Assembly (NCBI GenBank): GCA_030674185.1
Contig: JAPXFY010000022.1
Coordinates: 40,642,085 to 40,706,084 of the forward strand
Reading direction: 5' to 3'
Length of the DNA stretch: 64,000 nt
Source of the DNA: Monoplex corrugatus
Taxonomy: Eukaryota; Mollusca; Gastropoda; Littorinimorpha; Ranellidae
Made by a program: the position numbers and the translations under genes. Below the pieces are notes generated by a model. That model was not told the DNA's origin, ran no database searches, and saw only the letters and a program-made list of their open reading frames with translations. Positions 35,821 to 45,312 of the stretch are shown here, in pieces; the stretch's first letter is position 1; each line of letters starts with the position of its first letter.

Positions 35821-36582
35821 AAAACATTAAAAAATACCTTGTTTGTAAAAGATCCTTGGGAGTATAAAACCCAAAACCAAAAGGACAGAGCAGAACTTGG
35901 GTGGGGGGGGGGGGGGGGAGAAGGGGATAGAAGGTTGGGGTGGGGAAAAATAGGATAAACAGTAGGGATTAGTTGGACAAGGAAAGGACCCGGGCAGCGC
36001 TACACGTCGGCAGTTCTGGTGTTCAGGCCGTCGGCTGGACTGTTCCCAGTCGGTGGATGATGCAGTTCTCCATATATTTTCTGTATTGTTGGTCTCTGGT
36101 GTTTTGCCACACTGCTGAAATCTGTGCATGGATGTAGCTGTGTTGAGGGCTATTGAAATGTTGGCCTATGGGGTTGTTGTAGTTCAGTTTCATGGATCTT
36201 AAATGTTCCACGAAACGGTCATTCAGGGAGCGGTATGTCTCACCCACATACAGTTTGGAGCACACTGAGCATGACAGGATGTAAACAATGTTGGCTGATT
36301 TGCAGTCAAAGCTTGATTTGATGTTGAAGTTGCCTGATGGTCCAGTGACTGAAGTGGAAGTGTTGATGAAAGGACAGGTTTTACATTTCTTGTCTTCACA
36401 CGGTTTGCATCCTGGATGTTTAGGGTAATTTGGCCCTTGTTTTGCTTTTAACTTAGTAGCCCGACCTACGCTTCGACATTTCAATAGCCCCAAACACAGC
36501 TACTCCCAAGGATCTTTTACAAACAAGGTATTTTTTAATATTTTGTTTTTATCCTCAAGATCCAGCAGTCACATTTTGTTTT
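35821..36582 (-). mobile_element. Penelope-like element fragment with inverted ends and 13 bp TSD
   Basis: AACCCATCTGGCC at 35808-35820 is repeated at 36583-36595, bracketing a 762 bp insertion. Within it a perfect 39 bp inverted repeat (35826-35864 and 36501-36539, containing TACCTTGTTTGTAAAAGATC) flanks the 3' part of a Penelope-like open frame. The reverse transcriptase is missing. Penelope-like elements are known to be 5'-truncated and to carry terminal copies in direct or inverted orientation, which fits. It lies a few bases left of satellite E. Confidence 0.88.
36023..36493 (-). pseudogene. GIY-YIG endonuclease domain of a Penelope-like element
   Basis: 156 codons from the first Met (internal to the original ORF). 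Contains a Cys-rich linker, CKPCEDKKCKTCPF, then GPSGNFNIKSSFDCKSANIV and the GIY-YIG core: VYILSC, KLYVGETYRSLNDRFVEHL, then NPIGQHFNSPQHSY and a C-terminal YRKYMENCIIHRL. The tyrosines of the core, the conserved Arg (RSLNDR) and Glu (ENCII) expected for GIY-YIG nucleases are visible. In Penelope-like elements this nuclease nicks DNA for integration and is fused C-terminal to RT; here the RT is absent, so the fragment is a 5'-truncated remnant. The frame ends with TVQPTA and a stop. Confidence 0.92.
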
Positions 36583-36599
36583 AACCCATCTGGCCGCTT

Positions 36600-38803
36600 C
36601 ATCCAGCAACCAGTGAACAGGTGTGAACAGGAACAGCATCCAGCAACCAGTGAACAGGTGTGAACAGGAACAGCAGCCAGCAGCCAGTGCACAGGTTTGA
36701 ATAGGAACAGCATCCAGCAGCCAGTGCACAGGTGTGAACAGGAACAGCATCCGGCAACCAGTGCACAGGTGTCAACAGGAACAGCATCCAGCAACCAGTG
36801 CACTTTAAGGTGTGAACAGGAACAGCATCCAGCAACCAGTGCACAGGTGTCAACAGGAACAGCAACCAGTGCACTTTAAGGCATCAACAGGAACAGCAAC
36901 CAGTGCACGGGTGTCAACAGGAACAGCATCCAGCAACCAGTGCACAGGTGTGAACAGGAACAGCAGCCAGCAATCAGTGCACAGGTGTGAACAGGAACAG
37001 CATCCAGCAACCATTGCACAGGTGTGAACAGGAACAGCAGCCAGCAACCAGTGCACAGGTGTCAACAGGAACAGCAGCCAGCAACCAGTGCACAGGTGTC
37101 AACAGGAACAGCATCCAGCAACCATTGCACAGGTGTGAACAGGAACAGCAACCAGCAAGCAGTGCACAGGTGTCAACAGGAACAGCATCCAGCAACCAGT
37201 GCACAGGTGTGAACAGGAACAGTAGCCAGCAACCAGTGCACAGGTGTGAACAGGAACAGCAGCCAGCAATCAGTGCACAGGTGTGAACAGGAACAGCATC
37301 CAGCAACCATTGCACAGGTGTGAACAGGAACAGCAGCCAGCAACCATTGCACAGGTGTCAACAGGAACAGCAGCCAGCAACCAGTGCACAGGTGTCAACA
37401 GGAACAGCATCCAGCAACCATTGCACAGGTGTCAACAGGAACAGCAGCCAGCAACCAGTGCACAGGTGTCAACAGGAACAGCATCCAGCAACCAGTGCAC
37501 AGGTGTGAACAGGAACAGCATCCAGCAACCAGTGCACAGGTGTCAACAGAACAGCAGCCAGCAACCAGTGCACAGGTGTGAACAGGAACAGCAGGCAGCA
37601 ATCAGTGCACAGGTGTCAACAGGAACAGCATCCAGCAACCATTGCACAGGTGTGAACAGGAACAGCAGCCAGCAACCAGTGCACAGGTGTCAACAGGAAC
37701 AGCAGCCAGCAACCAGTGCACAGGTGTCAACAGGAACAGCATCCAGCAACCATTGCACAGGTGTCAACAGGAACAGCATCCAGCAACCAGTGCACAGGTG
37801 TCAACAGGAACAGCATCCAGCAACCAGTGCACAGGTATCAACAGGAACAGCATCCAGCAACCAGTGCACAGGTGTCAACAGGAACAGCAGCCAGCAACCA
37901 GTGCACAGGTGTGAACAGGAACAGCAGCCAGCAACCAGTGCACAGGTGTCAAAAGGAACAGCAGTCAGCAACCATTGCACAGGTGTGAACAGGAACAGCA
38001 ACCAGCGCACAGGTGTCAACAGGAACAGCAACCAGTGCACAGGCGTCAACAGGAACAGCAACCAGTGCACAGGTGTCAACAGGAACAGCAACCCGTGCAC
38101 AGGTGTCAACAGGAATAGCAGCCAGCAACCAGTGCACAGGTGTCAACAGGAACAGCAACCAGCAACCAGTGCACAGGTGTCAACAGGAACAGCAGGCCAG
38201 CAACCAGTGCACAGGTGTCAACAGGAACAGCAACCAGTGCACAGGTGTGAACAGGAACAGCAGCCAGTGCGCAGGTGTCAACAGGAACAGCAGCCAGCAA
38301 CCAGTGCACAGGTGTCAACAGGAACAGCAGCCAGCAACCAGTGCACAGGTGTCAACAGGAACAGCAGCCAGTGCACAGGTGTCAACAGGAACAGCAGGCA
38401 GCAACCAGTGCACAGGTGTCAACAGGAACAGCAACCAGTGCACAGTGTCAACAGGAACAGCAGCCAGTGCACAGGTGTCAACAGGAACAGCAACCAGTGC
38501 ACAGGTGTCAACAGGAACAGCAACCAGTGTACAGGTGTCAACAGGAACAGCAACCAGTGCACAGGTGTCAACAGGAACAGCAACAATGCACAGGTGTCAA
38601 CAGGAACAGCAACCAGTGCACAGGTGTCAACAGGAACAGCAACCAGTGTACAGGTGTCAACAGGAACAGCATCTAGTGCACAGGTGTCAACAGGAACAGC
38701 AACCAGTGCACAGGTGTCAACAGAAACAGCAACCAGTGCACAGGTGTCAACAGGAACAGCAACCAGTGCACAGGTGTCAACAGGAACAGCAGCCAGCAAC
38801 CAG
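36600..38803 (+). repeat. Satellite E (37 bp and 30 bp units)
   Basis: Units carry CAGTGCACAGGTGTCAACAG and GAACAGCATCCAGCAAC (37 bp). A 30 bp form lacks the second CCAGC block and becomes dominant toward the right end (about 38000-38780). Both lengths are stop-poor on the plus strand, so a 537-codon frame (Gln/Ser/Thr/Val repeats) runs through; it changes phase with every 37 bp unit and is not convincing as a protein. Confidence 0.95.
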
Positions 38804-39214
38804 GGAGTACTTTCGGTTTGGTCAAGGGAGCAAATTTCTTGTACGCCGTTTTTGCTCCCAGTAAAAATTGGCACAGCGGTTTTTACTCCGGAGTAAATTC
38901 CGCGGTTGAGTAAATTCCGCTTGTTACACCGGTCTTGCCCATCTATGAAGCGCGCGACGCCAATAAACTTACGCACGCCGCAGATCCTCCATCCCCTTTT
39001 TCATTGACGACTTTGCAAGGTCAAGCCAAGCCCCCAGCTACCAACCGTGTTGTTGTTGTTGTTGCCTAACATAGCTACAGGTCTATCAAGTTATATGGTC
39101 GGGTCGTTGATTGTGTTTGTTTTGGCTGAGGTGGCCGGCTTGATTGCGGCAACAAGCACTGTGTTCAACAGCTACAGACTGTGATAGTTCTTAAAATTAC
39201 AGTACAATTGGAGT
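38804..39214. other. Spacer right of satellite E
   Basis: Two related lines near 38880-38925 (GAGTAAATTCCGC twice) and a (GTT)n tract near 39048-39064. No gene recognised. Confidence 0.5.
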
Positions 39215-39515
39215 TATTTCAAGAGGGATTGGCCACGCTCGGACAGCTCCATGTGCGCTCCACCCAAATCCGCAAGCAATTTTCTGACAGATTTCCTGAG
39301 CCTGCACAATACCCTATGCGCTGGCAAGGTCTTGAAACGGACAAAGGGGAGAAGGGACCTATTAACATTAAGCTGACACCACCAGAATGATCGAAACATT
39401 GAGATGGGCAGCGAACAGACCAGTTTTTAAATTAATGTCGCTGGTTGGGATTGAACTCAAGATATCAAATCTTGAGTCCATTGTGGGCCCGTGAGCGTAG
39501 TTCTTACCTACTTGA
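39215..39515 (-). mobile_element. tRNA-derived SINE family, copy 1
   Basis: Matches copies at 40690-41155, 43435-43580 and 62115-62365 in order: CCACCCAAATCCGCAAGCAA, AGATTTCCTGAGCCT, AAGGTCTTGAAA, ACATTAAGCTGACACCACCA, GGGATTGAACTCAAGATATC and TTGAGTCCAT. On the minus strand the GGTTCAA-like block and the upstream GAGCTATGGACT-like block resemble B and A boxes of an RNA polymerase III promoter, clearest in copy 3. Contains an intact TTAA at the position where copy 2 carries a MITE. Confidence 0.75.
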
Positions 39516-39576
39516 GAACTTTAAGTAAACAGTGTGATAACACTGAGCTCTTCAGACTACATCAGCAGGTTGTTTA

Positions 39577-40000
39577 ACCCTTAGATTCCCGCACGCTATC
39601 AGCTGACTGCAAAAACAACCTTTGGACTCACTCCATCCTGGTGGATAGTGTGAGGGAGTCAAAAGGTTAATTGAGTCTTTGCTTTGCTATCATTGACAAT
39701 GCAGTATGCTGGTAGACAGAGTGCGAGAGTCCAAGGGTTAACCCTTTGACTCCCGCACCCTATCCACCAGCATCCTGTATTGTCAACCATGCTAGCAAAG
39801 CAAATCCTTTGACTTCCTCACCCTGTCCATCAGCTTCCTGCAAGAAACTGGTGAATAGGGTGAGGGAGTCAAAGAGTTAAGTTTTTGCAGTTAATGGATA
39901 GGGTGCGGGAGTCAAAGGGTTAAGTTTTTGATTTGCTATCTATACTTGACAATGCAGGATGCTGGTAGATAGAGTGCGGGAGTCAAAGGGTTAAGTTTTT
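39577..40000. mobile_element. Cluster of TTAA-bounded palindromic MITE units
   Basis: Repeated CCCTTTGACTCCCGCACC and its complement GTGCGGGAGTCAAAGGG, each next to TTAA (for example 39737, 39878, 39921, 39990). Internal words CACCAGCATCCTG and GACAATGCAG(G/T)ATGCTGGT pair with each other. TTAA targets and CCC termini are features of piggyBac-type elements, so a piggyBac-related MITE is likely. Several units are fused head to tail, so single boundaries are hard to place. Confidence 0.78.
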
Positions 40001-40555
40001 GCCTTCTCCTGTTGGGTTGCCGGGAGCTCTTTCGGTATAAATAGTATCCCCACCTTCTGGAAATTCTGCGCTAGAAATTTCCTCTTTTCTGTCACTCTCT
40101 TTGTTTCTGCCTTGTTGCCTTGCTTTCTGTCATTTCTACTTATTTTCTGCCTTAATGGTCCATTCACCTGTATTTTTTCGATAAAGTCTTACGTACTGTT
40201 TCTTGGATTGATAATTGGGCACATGTATTGAGTGCATTTTTGGCTCTAAGGAGGTGAAATATGCGAAAGCAATTTTAGGTAATTTATGCCTGTTTTTATA
40301 TATGTTTTGGTATCCTTATGTATGCTTATATTTGTATTCAGGTGTGCTTTTTAAATCTCCCTGTGCGATAAATCGGACGGAATGGTCCTACGCTGGGGGC
40401 ATGTCCTTAGATTATGTGCGCGAATGCATTGATATATGTACTTAAGTTTTCTTTTTTTTTTATTTTCCTGTTGAAGTTTTGTGTGTTTTGAAGCGGTTAT
40501 AGCCCTGATATGGCTCTGCGCAGTCGGCTGGGCTTTAAACAACAATAAAAGAAAA
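40001..40555 (+). mobile_element. R530 dispersed repeat, copy C (inserted in a MITE unit)
   Basis: Clean copy beginning GCCTTCTCCTGTTGGG and ending CAGTCGGCTGGGCTTTAAAC plus AACAATAAAAGAAAA. AAGTTTT at 39993-39999 and 40556-40562 is a candidate 7 bp target-site duplication, and the MITE unit resumes on the far side (CTTTGCTGTCTATCATTGAC). Together these define the ends and a length of about 555 bp for R530. TATAAATAG about 35 bp from the 5' end could be a promoter element, unproven. Confidence 0.87.
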
Positions 40556-40637
40556 AAGTTTTAGCTTTGCTGTCTATCATTGACAATGCAGGATGCTGGT
40601 AGACAGAGTGTGGGAGTCAAAGGGTTAAAGTGCACCA
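40556..40637. mobile_element. MITE unit remnant, right half
   Basis: Continues the unit broken by R530 copy C: GACAATGCAGGATGCTGGTA, GTGTGGGAGTCAAAGGGTTAA. Confidence 0.75.
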
Positions 40638-40689
40638 CAGAATGTGCCTGTGTATTGTGCTTTGTGATTTCAGGTTTGTGGTTTGTACT

Positions 40690-41155
40690 TAGTGCTATAG
40701 TAGCCCACGTAACTCTACCGGCAATTATCTGGTAGACTCCCTGAGTCTACGCAAAACTGACCCTGTGTGCTGGTAAGGTCTTGCTTGAAATGGAGAGGGA
40801 AGGGGGGTGAGAGACCAACGAAACATTAAGCTGGTACCACCAGAACAATGGAAACTTACGGAACGGATAGCAAACGGGCCGGATTTTAACCCTTTGACTT
40901 CCACACAGAGGTCCATCAGCATCCTGCATTGCCACCCAAGCTAGCAAAGAAAAAATTTGATCGTTTAACTTTTCACCCTATCCACCACCTTCCCACAGGA
41001 ATCTGGTGGATAGGGTGGAGTCAAAGGGTTACACTTTTGCAGTTAGTAGATAGAGTGCGGGAGTCAAAGGGTTAATGTTGAGGGTTAGGATTGAACTTGA
41101 GACTATATCAGATCTTGAGTCTATGGCTCTATCAAAAGATCCAACCAGCCCGTGT
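40690..41155 (-). mobile_element. tRNA-derived SINE family, copy 2 (split by a MITE)
   Basis: Left part (to 40889) has TAGACTCCCTGAGTCTACGC, AAGGTCTTGCTTGAAATGG and ACATTAAGCTGGTACCACCA; right part (from 41072) has AGGATTGAACTTGAGAC and TCTTGAGTCTATGGCTCTAT. The interruption is precisely the 40886-41075 MITE. Confidence 0.78.
40886..41075. mobile_element. TTAA-flanked MITE inside a SINE
   Basis: TTAA at 40886-40889 and 41072-41075. Termini are CCCTTTGACTTCC and GTGCGGGAGTCAAAGGG. Total 190 bp including both TTAA. The paralogous SINE at 39215-39515 has an unoccupied TTAA at the same place, which supports insertion at TTAA. Confidence 0.85.
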
Positions 41156-41238
41156 GTTTAATTGTGTACCTGATGCTCTTGTACTGTGTATGTGTAATAT
41201 TATGTATTGTGCACTCTGCGTCTGTAAAATCATGACGT

Positions 41239-42260
41239 AGGCCTTCTCCTGTGGGGATGCCGGGAGCTCTTTCAGTGTAAATAGTGTCCCCACCTGGAAA
41301 TTCTGTAATAAAACTTTCCTCTGTTCTGTCACTCTTTGTTCTTGCCTTGTTTATTTGCTTTCTGTCATCTCTTTTCATTTTCTGCCCTGCTGGTCCATTC
41401 ACCTGTATGTGTTCTATAAAGCCTTACATACTTTCTGTTAGGATTGATAACTGGGTATAAGTACTGACTGCACGTTTGGCTCAAAGGAAATGTGCTGTGC
41501 AGGAGCAATTTGAGATATGAGATAATGTCGGCCATTTTTTAATGTATGCTTTAGTGTCCTTAGTTATGTTCATATCCGTATTCAGGTTTCTTTTTTGAAA
41601 TCTCTGGTGACAAATTGGATGGTATAGTCAACGCCGGGGTCATATCCTTGGATTATGTGCACCCATGCATTGATGGAGTTCTTGAGTGTTATAGAGAACC
41701 GATACTGTTGTGCAACTGTGAGGTGTGGACAGTCAACACGCAAAGTCAGTAGGCCTACAAGACTGCGGCAACTGAGATGTGGTTTCTAAGAAGAATGTTG
41801 AGAATTCCATGGATGGCAAAGAAAACAAACGATGAAGTCTTGAAGGAGGCAGACCCAAGAAGAATGTTAATAAAGAAGATTTGAAAAAGACAACATTTGT
41901 AGGAGTTTTTTTTTAAGGAAAAGGGAATTAGAGCTCCTGGTCACAACAGGAAAGCTGTAGGGAAAGAGAACACCAGGTAGACTCCGGGAGAAAATATTGG
42001 ACGGACTAGCAGGATGGCTGAGGACAGAGAGGGTGGGAGATGTACTTGCAGCAACAAGATTCGTACGGAGGGCCATGATCACCAACGCCACGCGGCAGGG
42101 CACACGATCATGACGATCATGATCATGATGATGCATTGATACGTGTACTTGATTTTCTTTCCAGGTTTGTTTTCAGTCAGATGTTGTGTACATTTTGAAA
42201 TGGTTACAGCCCTGATATGGTTCTGTGCAGTCAGCTGGACTTTAAACAATAAGAAATAAA
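41239..42260 (+). mobile_element. R530 dispersed repeat, copy D (split by RTE tail)
   Basis: Left part GCCTTCTCCTGTGGGGATGC to ATGCATTGAT (41674); right part from 42131 continues ATGCATTGATACGTGTACTT and ends CAGTCAGCTGGACTTTAAAC with an A-rich tail. The interruption is an RTE fragment. Confidence 0.86.
41675..42130 (+). mobile_element. RTE 3' fragment with 10 bp TSD, inside R530 copy D
   Basis: Flanked by ATGCATTGAT (41665-41674 and 42131-42140). The sequence corresponds to the C-terminal RTE region seen at 19179-19600: CEVWTV near the left end, FLRRMLRIPW and, at the right end, CACGCGGCAGGGCAC followed by a GATCATGATGATG tail. 456 bp, 5'-truncated, no open frame. Confidence 0.9.
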
Positions 42261-43434
42261 GGGAATAATTGTAGGTCTAGCCCTAAAATCCCCGGTGAGT
42301 CTGAAATAGTTTGGAGAACACTGCTAAAGCACAAGATTCAGGTTGCAGTCTGTTTCTCAAAATTAATAACGTTTCCGATTTCGGAATGAATTCCGTCTGT
42401 GTTACACTTGCATTTATAACATCTAGAGTGACAAACAGGACACAAGAAACAGTTCTCTCATCTCGTTCAGTCTATCACCCCAGACGGTACAAAACGAACA
42501 TAAACACAAAAGTCGAAGAACTAACAGTTAGGCAAAGACAACGATTTAATTAATGATAACTCAAAGGATAAATAATATAATAATAATAATAATAATACAA
42601 ATCAATGGTGAAAAAGTACACAAGTAATGGCTACAAACCGCAGAGCAACAAGTCACTGAACGTATGTCACCACCACAAGCGCTGTGCCACACACTGTAAT
42701 GTCAGTATCAATCACTTCTGGTTTCATAGTAGAAGTTCGACGTCTCAAGCTCGCACCGCGGCTAGCACAGTCTCGGGCTTACGGTAATCCTCGTGGCAGT
42801 CGCGCTCAAGGCTCCGCACCCGGCGGGCCTAGGCACCAGTCCTCTGGGCCTCAACGTGTAAATCCTCGTGGGCAGTTCGTCGTCTCAAGGCTCCGCACCC
42901 GGCAGGCCTAGCTCAACGTGACTCCCGGCATCTGTTGCGTTTCGTGCTCCCAAATGTTACAAAAAAGCCCAGCAAATTATAAACATTGTTCTGCGGACAC
43001 TACCCTGTCCGACGTCCCAGATGCCACTGACATGTAGGAAGCCAAGAAGACCCACGACGCTCTGCTGAGTCAGTCAGTGAGTGAGTGCAAGAGAAAGCTG
43101 TGCACGGCCCGGCCGCAGCAAATCGTGGACCACGTGGATCACGTGCGCTTGAACTAGGTAGACCAAAGCAACGACTTCCTTTACCCAAAACACGCCACAG
43201 CTGCAAAAAACAAACAAAACAAAACAAAAACGCCCTCCAGAAGTCCAGATCCAAAAAGATGTGCGGTACCTCCGTCACAGTCTGGATTGATATCGCTGAT
43301 GCCACGTAATGGATAAAATTCAAAATGGTCATGACACAACTAATTGATTGATTTGGGTCAGTTTTTTTACGTCAACACCCACCTCAGGTGATATGGTCGA
43401 CGGGGATAACCATCCCAGGGAAGTGGGTGAAGGT
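42261..43434. other. Single-copy-looking region with a GC-rich duplicated patch
   Basis: An (AAT)n tract at about 42576-42597. GC-rich sequence at 42770-42930 contains CTCAAGGCTCCGCACCCGGC twice (near 42807 and 42884) with AATCCTCGTGG before each. CpG content is locally high. No convincing exon was found, but this is the most promoter-like composition in the window. Confidence 0.5.
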
Positions 43435-43580
43435 GGACTTACCTAATCCTATACTGACACCACCAGAACAACAAAGATGTTAACATAGCCAGTTTTAATG
43501 TAGCGCACCCGGGATTCGAACCCACAACCATTAGAATATGAATCCGACGCTCAACCAAGTGAGCTACTAAGGCCCACAAT
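43435..43580 (-). mobile_element. tRNA-derived SINE family, copy 3 (tRNA-like head)
   Basis: On the minus strand, from 43577 leftward: GCCTTAGTAGCTCACTTGGT then TGAGCG, an anticodon-like arm with loop TTCATAT, and GTGGGTTCGAATCCCGGG. The D-stem (GCTC/GAGC) and T-arm (GGTTCGAATCC) are intact, giving A- and B-box matches. The body continues with CCAGTTTTAATGT and CTGACACCACCAGAA on the plus strand, shared with the other copies. The acceptor stem does not close, so this is a SINE head and not a tRNA gene. Confidence 0.82.
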
Positions 43581-43599
43581 TCATGGCACAAACACTGAG

Positions 43600-43806
43600 C
43601 CCACACGCGCGCGCGCGCGCACACCACACACCAACACACACACACACACACATTATATATATATATATATACACACACATACAGACATACATACACACAC
43701 ATACAGACATACATACATATACACTCATACAGACACATACACATACAAACACACACATACACATACATACACACACATACGTTCACAGATACATACACAC
43801 ACATAC

Positions 43807-43838
<32 letters not shown>

Positions 43839-43935
43839 TATATATGTTTATATATATGTATATCATACACACACATACACACACAGTCACACACACACAC
43901 ACGCAACACACACAAAACACACACACATTTGTTTC
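43600..43935. repeat. (CG)n-(CA)n-(TA)n-(ATAC)n compound microsatellites
   Basis: CGCGCG near 43607-43620, CA, TATATA near 43656, ATACACAC, a palindromic TATATA region at about 43807-43860 and further CA blocks. Confidence 0.94.
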
Positions 43936-44022
43936 TCTTTCTCTCCATCTGTCTCTTTCTCTCACACATTCACTCTCTCTTTCCCTCCCTCAATCCTGAG
44001 CGCGGGTGCGGACGCAAACACA

Positions 44023-44115
<93 letters not shown>

Positions 44116-44266
44116 CACACACACACACACACACACAACACAAACACACACATCCCCCGTGTCTCTCTCTTTCCATCTATGTGTCTCTCTGTCTCTGTCT
44201 GTCTCTTTCTCTGTCTGGAGAGATTTTCAAGTAAGTATTGAACACAAAACATACGCGTATGCGCCT

Positions 44267-44365
<99 letters not shown>

Positions 44366-44560
44366 CTCTCACAACAAAGACGCACATACTGACACATCTC
44401 CCTACCCTTCCTCTTTCTCTCTCTCTTTCTCGCGCGGGCACGCGCGCCCGATCTGTCTCTATTGGTCTGTTTGTCTGTCTGTCTGTCTCTCTCTCTCCTC
44501 TCCTCTACCTCTTTCTCTGTCTCTCTCTCTGTCTCTGTCTGTCACTCTCTCTCTCTCTTT
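43936..44560. repeat. Long (CA)n arrays with (CT)n blocks
   Basis: CA at about 44024-44155 and 44271-44363; CT/TGTC at about 43930-43995, 44160-44215 and 44390-44560. Confidence 0.96.
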
Positions 44561-44800
44561 GCGTGGGTGCGTGCGTATGCATGGGTGCGTGATTGTGCGC
44601 GTGCATGCGTATCACGCATGCGTATGCGTGCCTGTGTGCCTGTCCGTGTATGCGTGCGTGTACGTGGGTGCGTGCACGTACCTGTGTACGCCTGCGCGCG
44701 CGCGTACGTGTGTTTGTTTGTGTGTGCGTACATGTGCGTACGTGCGCATGCATGCTGTGCGTGCGTGCATGCGAGTGTGCGTGTGTGTGTTTTGAGAACA
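44561..44800. repeat. Imperfect GTGC/GTAC/GCGC alternating tract
   Basis: About 240 bases almost entirely alternating purine and pyrimidine (GCGTGCGTATGCATGG-type). The 79-133 codon frames here are composition artefacts. Confidence 0.9.
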
Positions 44801-45312
44801 AAACCGATTCTGCCGTAACGATTTTAAGGGAGATAAGCATAGATGATGAAGAAAGTGTACAGTTATTGTTTCCCTTATATTGATCTAGTCGCAGACGTTG
44901 CATATTTCTTTGTGTGTGTGCGTGTTTTTCTTTTTTTGTTTTGTTTTTCTGTTGTTGTTTTTTGTTTTTGTTTTATAGTTTGTCTGTCTGTCTGTCTGTG
45001 TACGGGCGCATTTTTGTGCTTATTTGAAGATCTTGAGAAACAGAGAGGCAGATAGACAGACAATAAAACACAGACAGAGACACAGAGTGATTTGTGTGTG
45101 TACGCGCCCGCGCCCGCGCCCGCGCCCGCCTGCGTCCCGCGCGCGTACACACCCGATTAAACGTTATAGCGGTTGTACTCGGATGCCTGCGGTTCTTATC
45201 GCCATCCAACCCTATGCAATCACAATACAATACCGTCCTGAACTTGACTGTGTGTGTGTCTCATGTTAAGTGTTAACCACACAATAGGCCCTACTGCTTC
45301 CCTACGTGTTTC
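44801..45312. other. Intergenic with T-rich and GC-hexamer tracts
   Basis: T-rich sequence near 44920-44980, GACA near 45050-45085 and the hexamer repeat annotated separately. No gene. Confidence 0.55.
45102..45130 (-). repeat. (GCGCCC)n hexamer, minus-strand G-quadruplex motif
   Basis: Four CGCGCC-type units in a row. On the minus strand this is four G3 runs separated by CGC loops, fitting G3N1-7 rules. Confidence 0.85.

Noticed and set aside
37283..38896. 537-codon Gln/Ser/Thr-rich frame across satellite E
   Set aside because: It shifts phase with each 37 bp unit and merely reflects stop-poor repeat sequence. No signal peptide, splice context or recognisable domain.
43500..43577. A functional tRNA gene
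   Set aside because: The T- and D-arms are good, but the acceptor stem does not pair and SINE body sequence follows, so it is a SINE head.
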